Assembly: GCF_002865645.1 (NCBI RefSeq)
Contig: NW_020194562.1
Coordinates: forward strand, 682,001-746,000
Length of the DNA: 64,000 nucleotides
Source of the DNA: Hyaloscypha bicolor E
Lineage: Eukaryota > Ascomycota > Leotiomycetes > Helotiales > Hyaloscyphaceae
Reading direction: 5' to 3'
The position numbers and the translations under genes were made by a program. A model generated the notes under the pieces. It did no database searches. It saw nothing but the letters and a program-made list of their open reading frames with translations, and was not told where the DNA came from. Position 1 is the first letter of the stretch; each line of letters begins with the position of its first letter. Of the stretch, positions 63,101-64,000 are shown piece by piece.

Positions 63101-64000
63101 TTAATAGGCAATAAATAATTACTATTTATAGTAATACTAATTTTAGTATCTAATTTAGAAAGCTAAAACGGGAACTTATTTACTTTATTAAATAATAGTT
63201 CAGATATAAAAAGTATTAATAAATTTAAATAAAAGTCTCTATTAAGTCTATTAAGGTATTTCTTTAAAAGACTAATTTCCTGTATTACTTAAATAATAGT
63301 AATATCTGGTTCTATTTTAATTTTAATTTATTTTAAAAGCTATTAGAATAAGAAAAAATATAAATATATATTTATATTATAATAGAACTTATAATACCGA
63401 ACTAATATTCTAATATATTCTAATTATTATAGAATAAATTTGAATTAGAGCTCTTGTTTTCTATTCTAGCTTTTAATTAGATTTAATATAAGTAATTTAT
63501 TAAAAATATTAGATTTTAATATATTTTTCTTATAAAGTTTTATTTAATTAAATACTTTATATTCTTTTCTATTATTATCTTTTTAAATATTTTTAAAACA
63601 AATATAATCTAAGGAAAAGTTATTTGAAATATAACTAATAAAACTAATAAATAATATAATATTTATTTTTATATTTCGAAATATATTTTATTATAAAACA
63701 AATTTATAATTTCGGAATTATGAATTTTTTTTAATAAGTTTATAAAAACATTATTAATATATTATTTTCTAAAGAAACTATTATAATTCCCAGATATTTA
63801 ATTAAATATTTTCTAAATATATATAATATAATTGCTTTATTAGGGAAATATACTAGAAATATTTAAAAGACTAAGCTTTTTCGGGACTAGTATATTATAA
63901 GATATATATATTTTCTTATAGCTTTCTATATTCTAGTTTTCTCTTTTTTAGCTTTAAATTATTTTTATAAGAGATTTTTTATTTTACTTTTTAAGTCCTA
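60120..64000. repeat. AT-rich RIP-degraded block
   Basis: No open frame, RNA gene or readable domain. Composition and stop density match the other decayed transposon blocks. Confidence 0.6.

Overview
The window is from a filamentous ascomycete (Pezizomycotina) with a two-compartment genome. Evidence: genes carry short 48-91 bp introns with GTRNGT-type donors, there are WSC, HET and tandem CCCH gene families, and long AT-rich blocks consist of transposons destroyed by C-to-T/G-to-A change of the RIP type (coding tryptophan, glutamine and arginine codons turned into stops). No tRNA or rRNA gene was recognised.

Layout. 1-3.7 kb: AT-rich decayed repeats with a 9-bp tandem array. 3.8-21.6 kb: five genes that look like one biosynthetic cluster, interrupted by an AT-rich block (6.7-9.75 kb) and a small inverted-repeat element (16.2-16.9 kb). 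22.07-22.42 kb: solo copia LTR. 23.35-24.09 kb: relics of a HET-domain gene and a CCCH zinc-finger gene. 24.095-40.288 kb: one nested transposon complex. It is a hAT-like DNA element of about 3.6 kb with 18-bp inverted ends and an 8-bp target duplication, containing a 5.6-kb Ty1/copia and a 7.0-kb chromodomain Ty3/gypsy element. The missing end of the CCCH gene resumes right after it. 41.7-49.9 kb: a second gene island with a membrane protein of unknown function, a GC-rich pseudogene, a secreted three-WSC protein, and an unknown gene whose first intron carries a 636-bp hAT-type MITE. 50-64 kb: RIP-degraded DNA including another Ty3/gypsy element.

The most interesting system is the 3.8-21.6 kb cluster. 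UDP-glucose 6-dehydrogenase (UDP-glucose to UDP-glucuronate), a fusion of a UDP-glucuronate-decarboxylase-type SDR with a WecE-type sugar aminotransferase, and a stand-alone ArnA-type formyltransferase with Asn102/His104/Asp140 together spell out a route from UDP-glucose to a UDP-4-deoxy-4-formamido-pentose. This parallels the bacterial Ugd/ArnA/ArnB route to UDP-Ara4FN (lipid A modification), here in a fungus and with a different gene architecture. A carnitine-acyltransferase-fold enzyme and a full ABCB exporter sit next to them and may tailor and export the product. No glycosyltransferase or scaffold synthase is visible in the window, so the final product is unknown.
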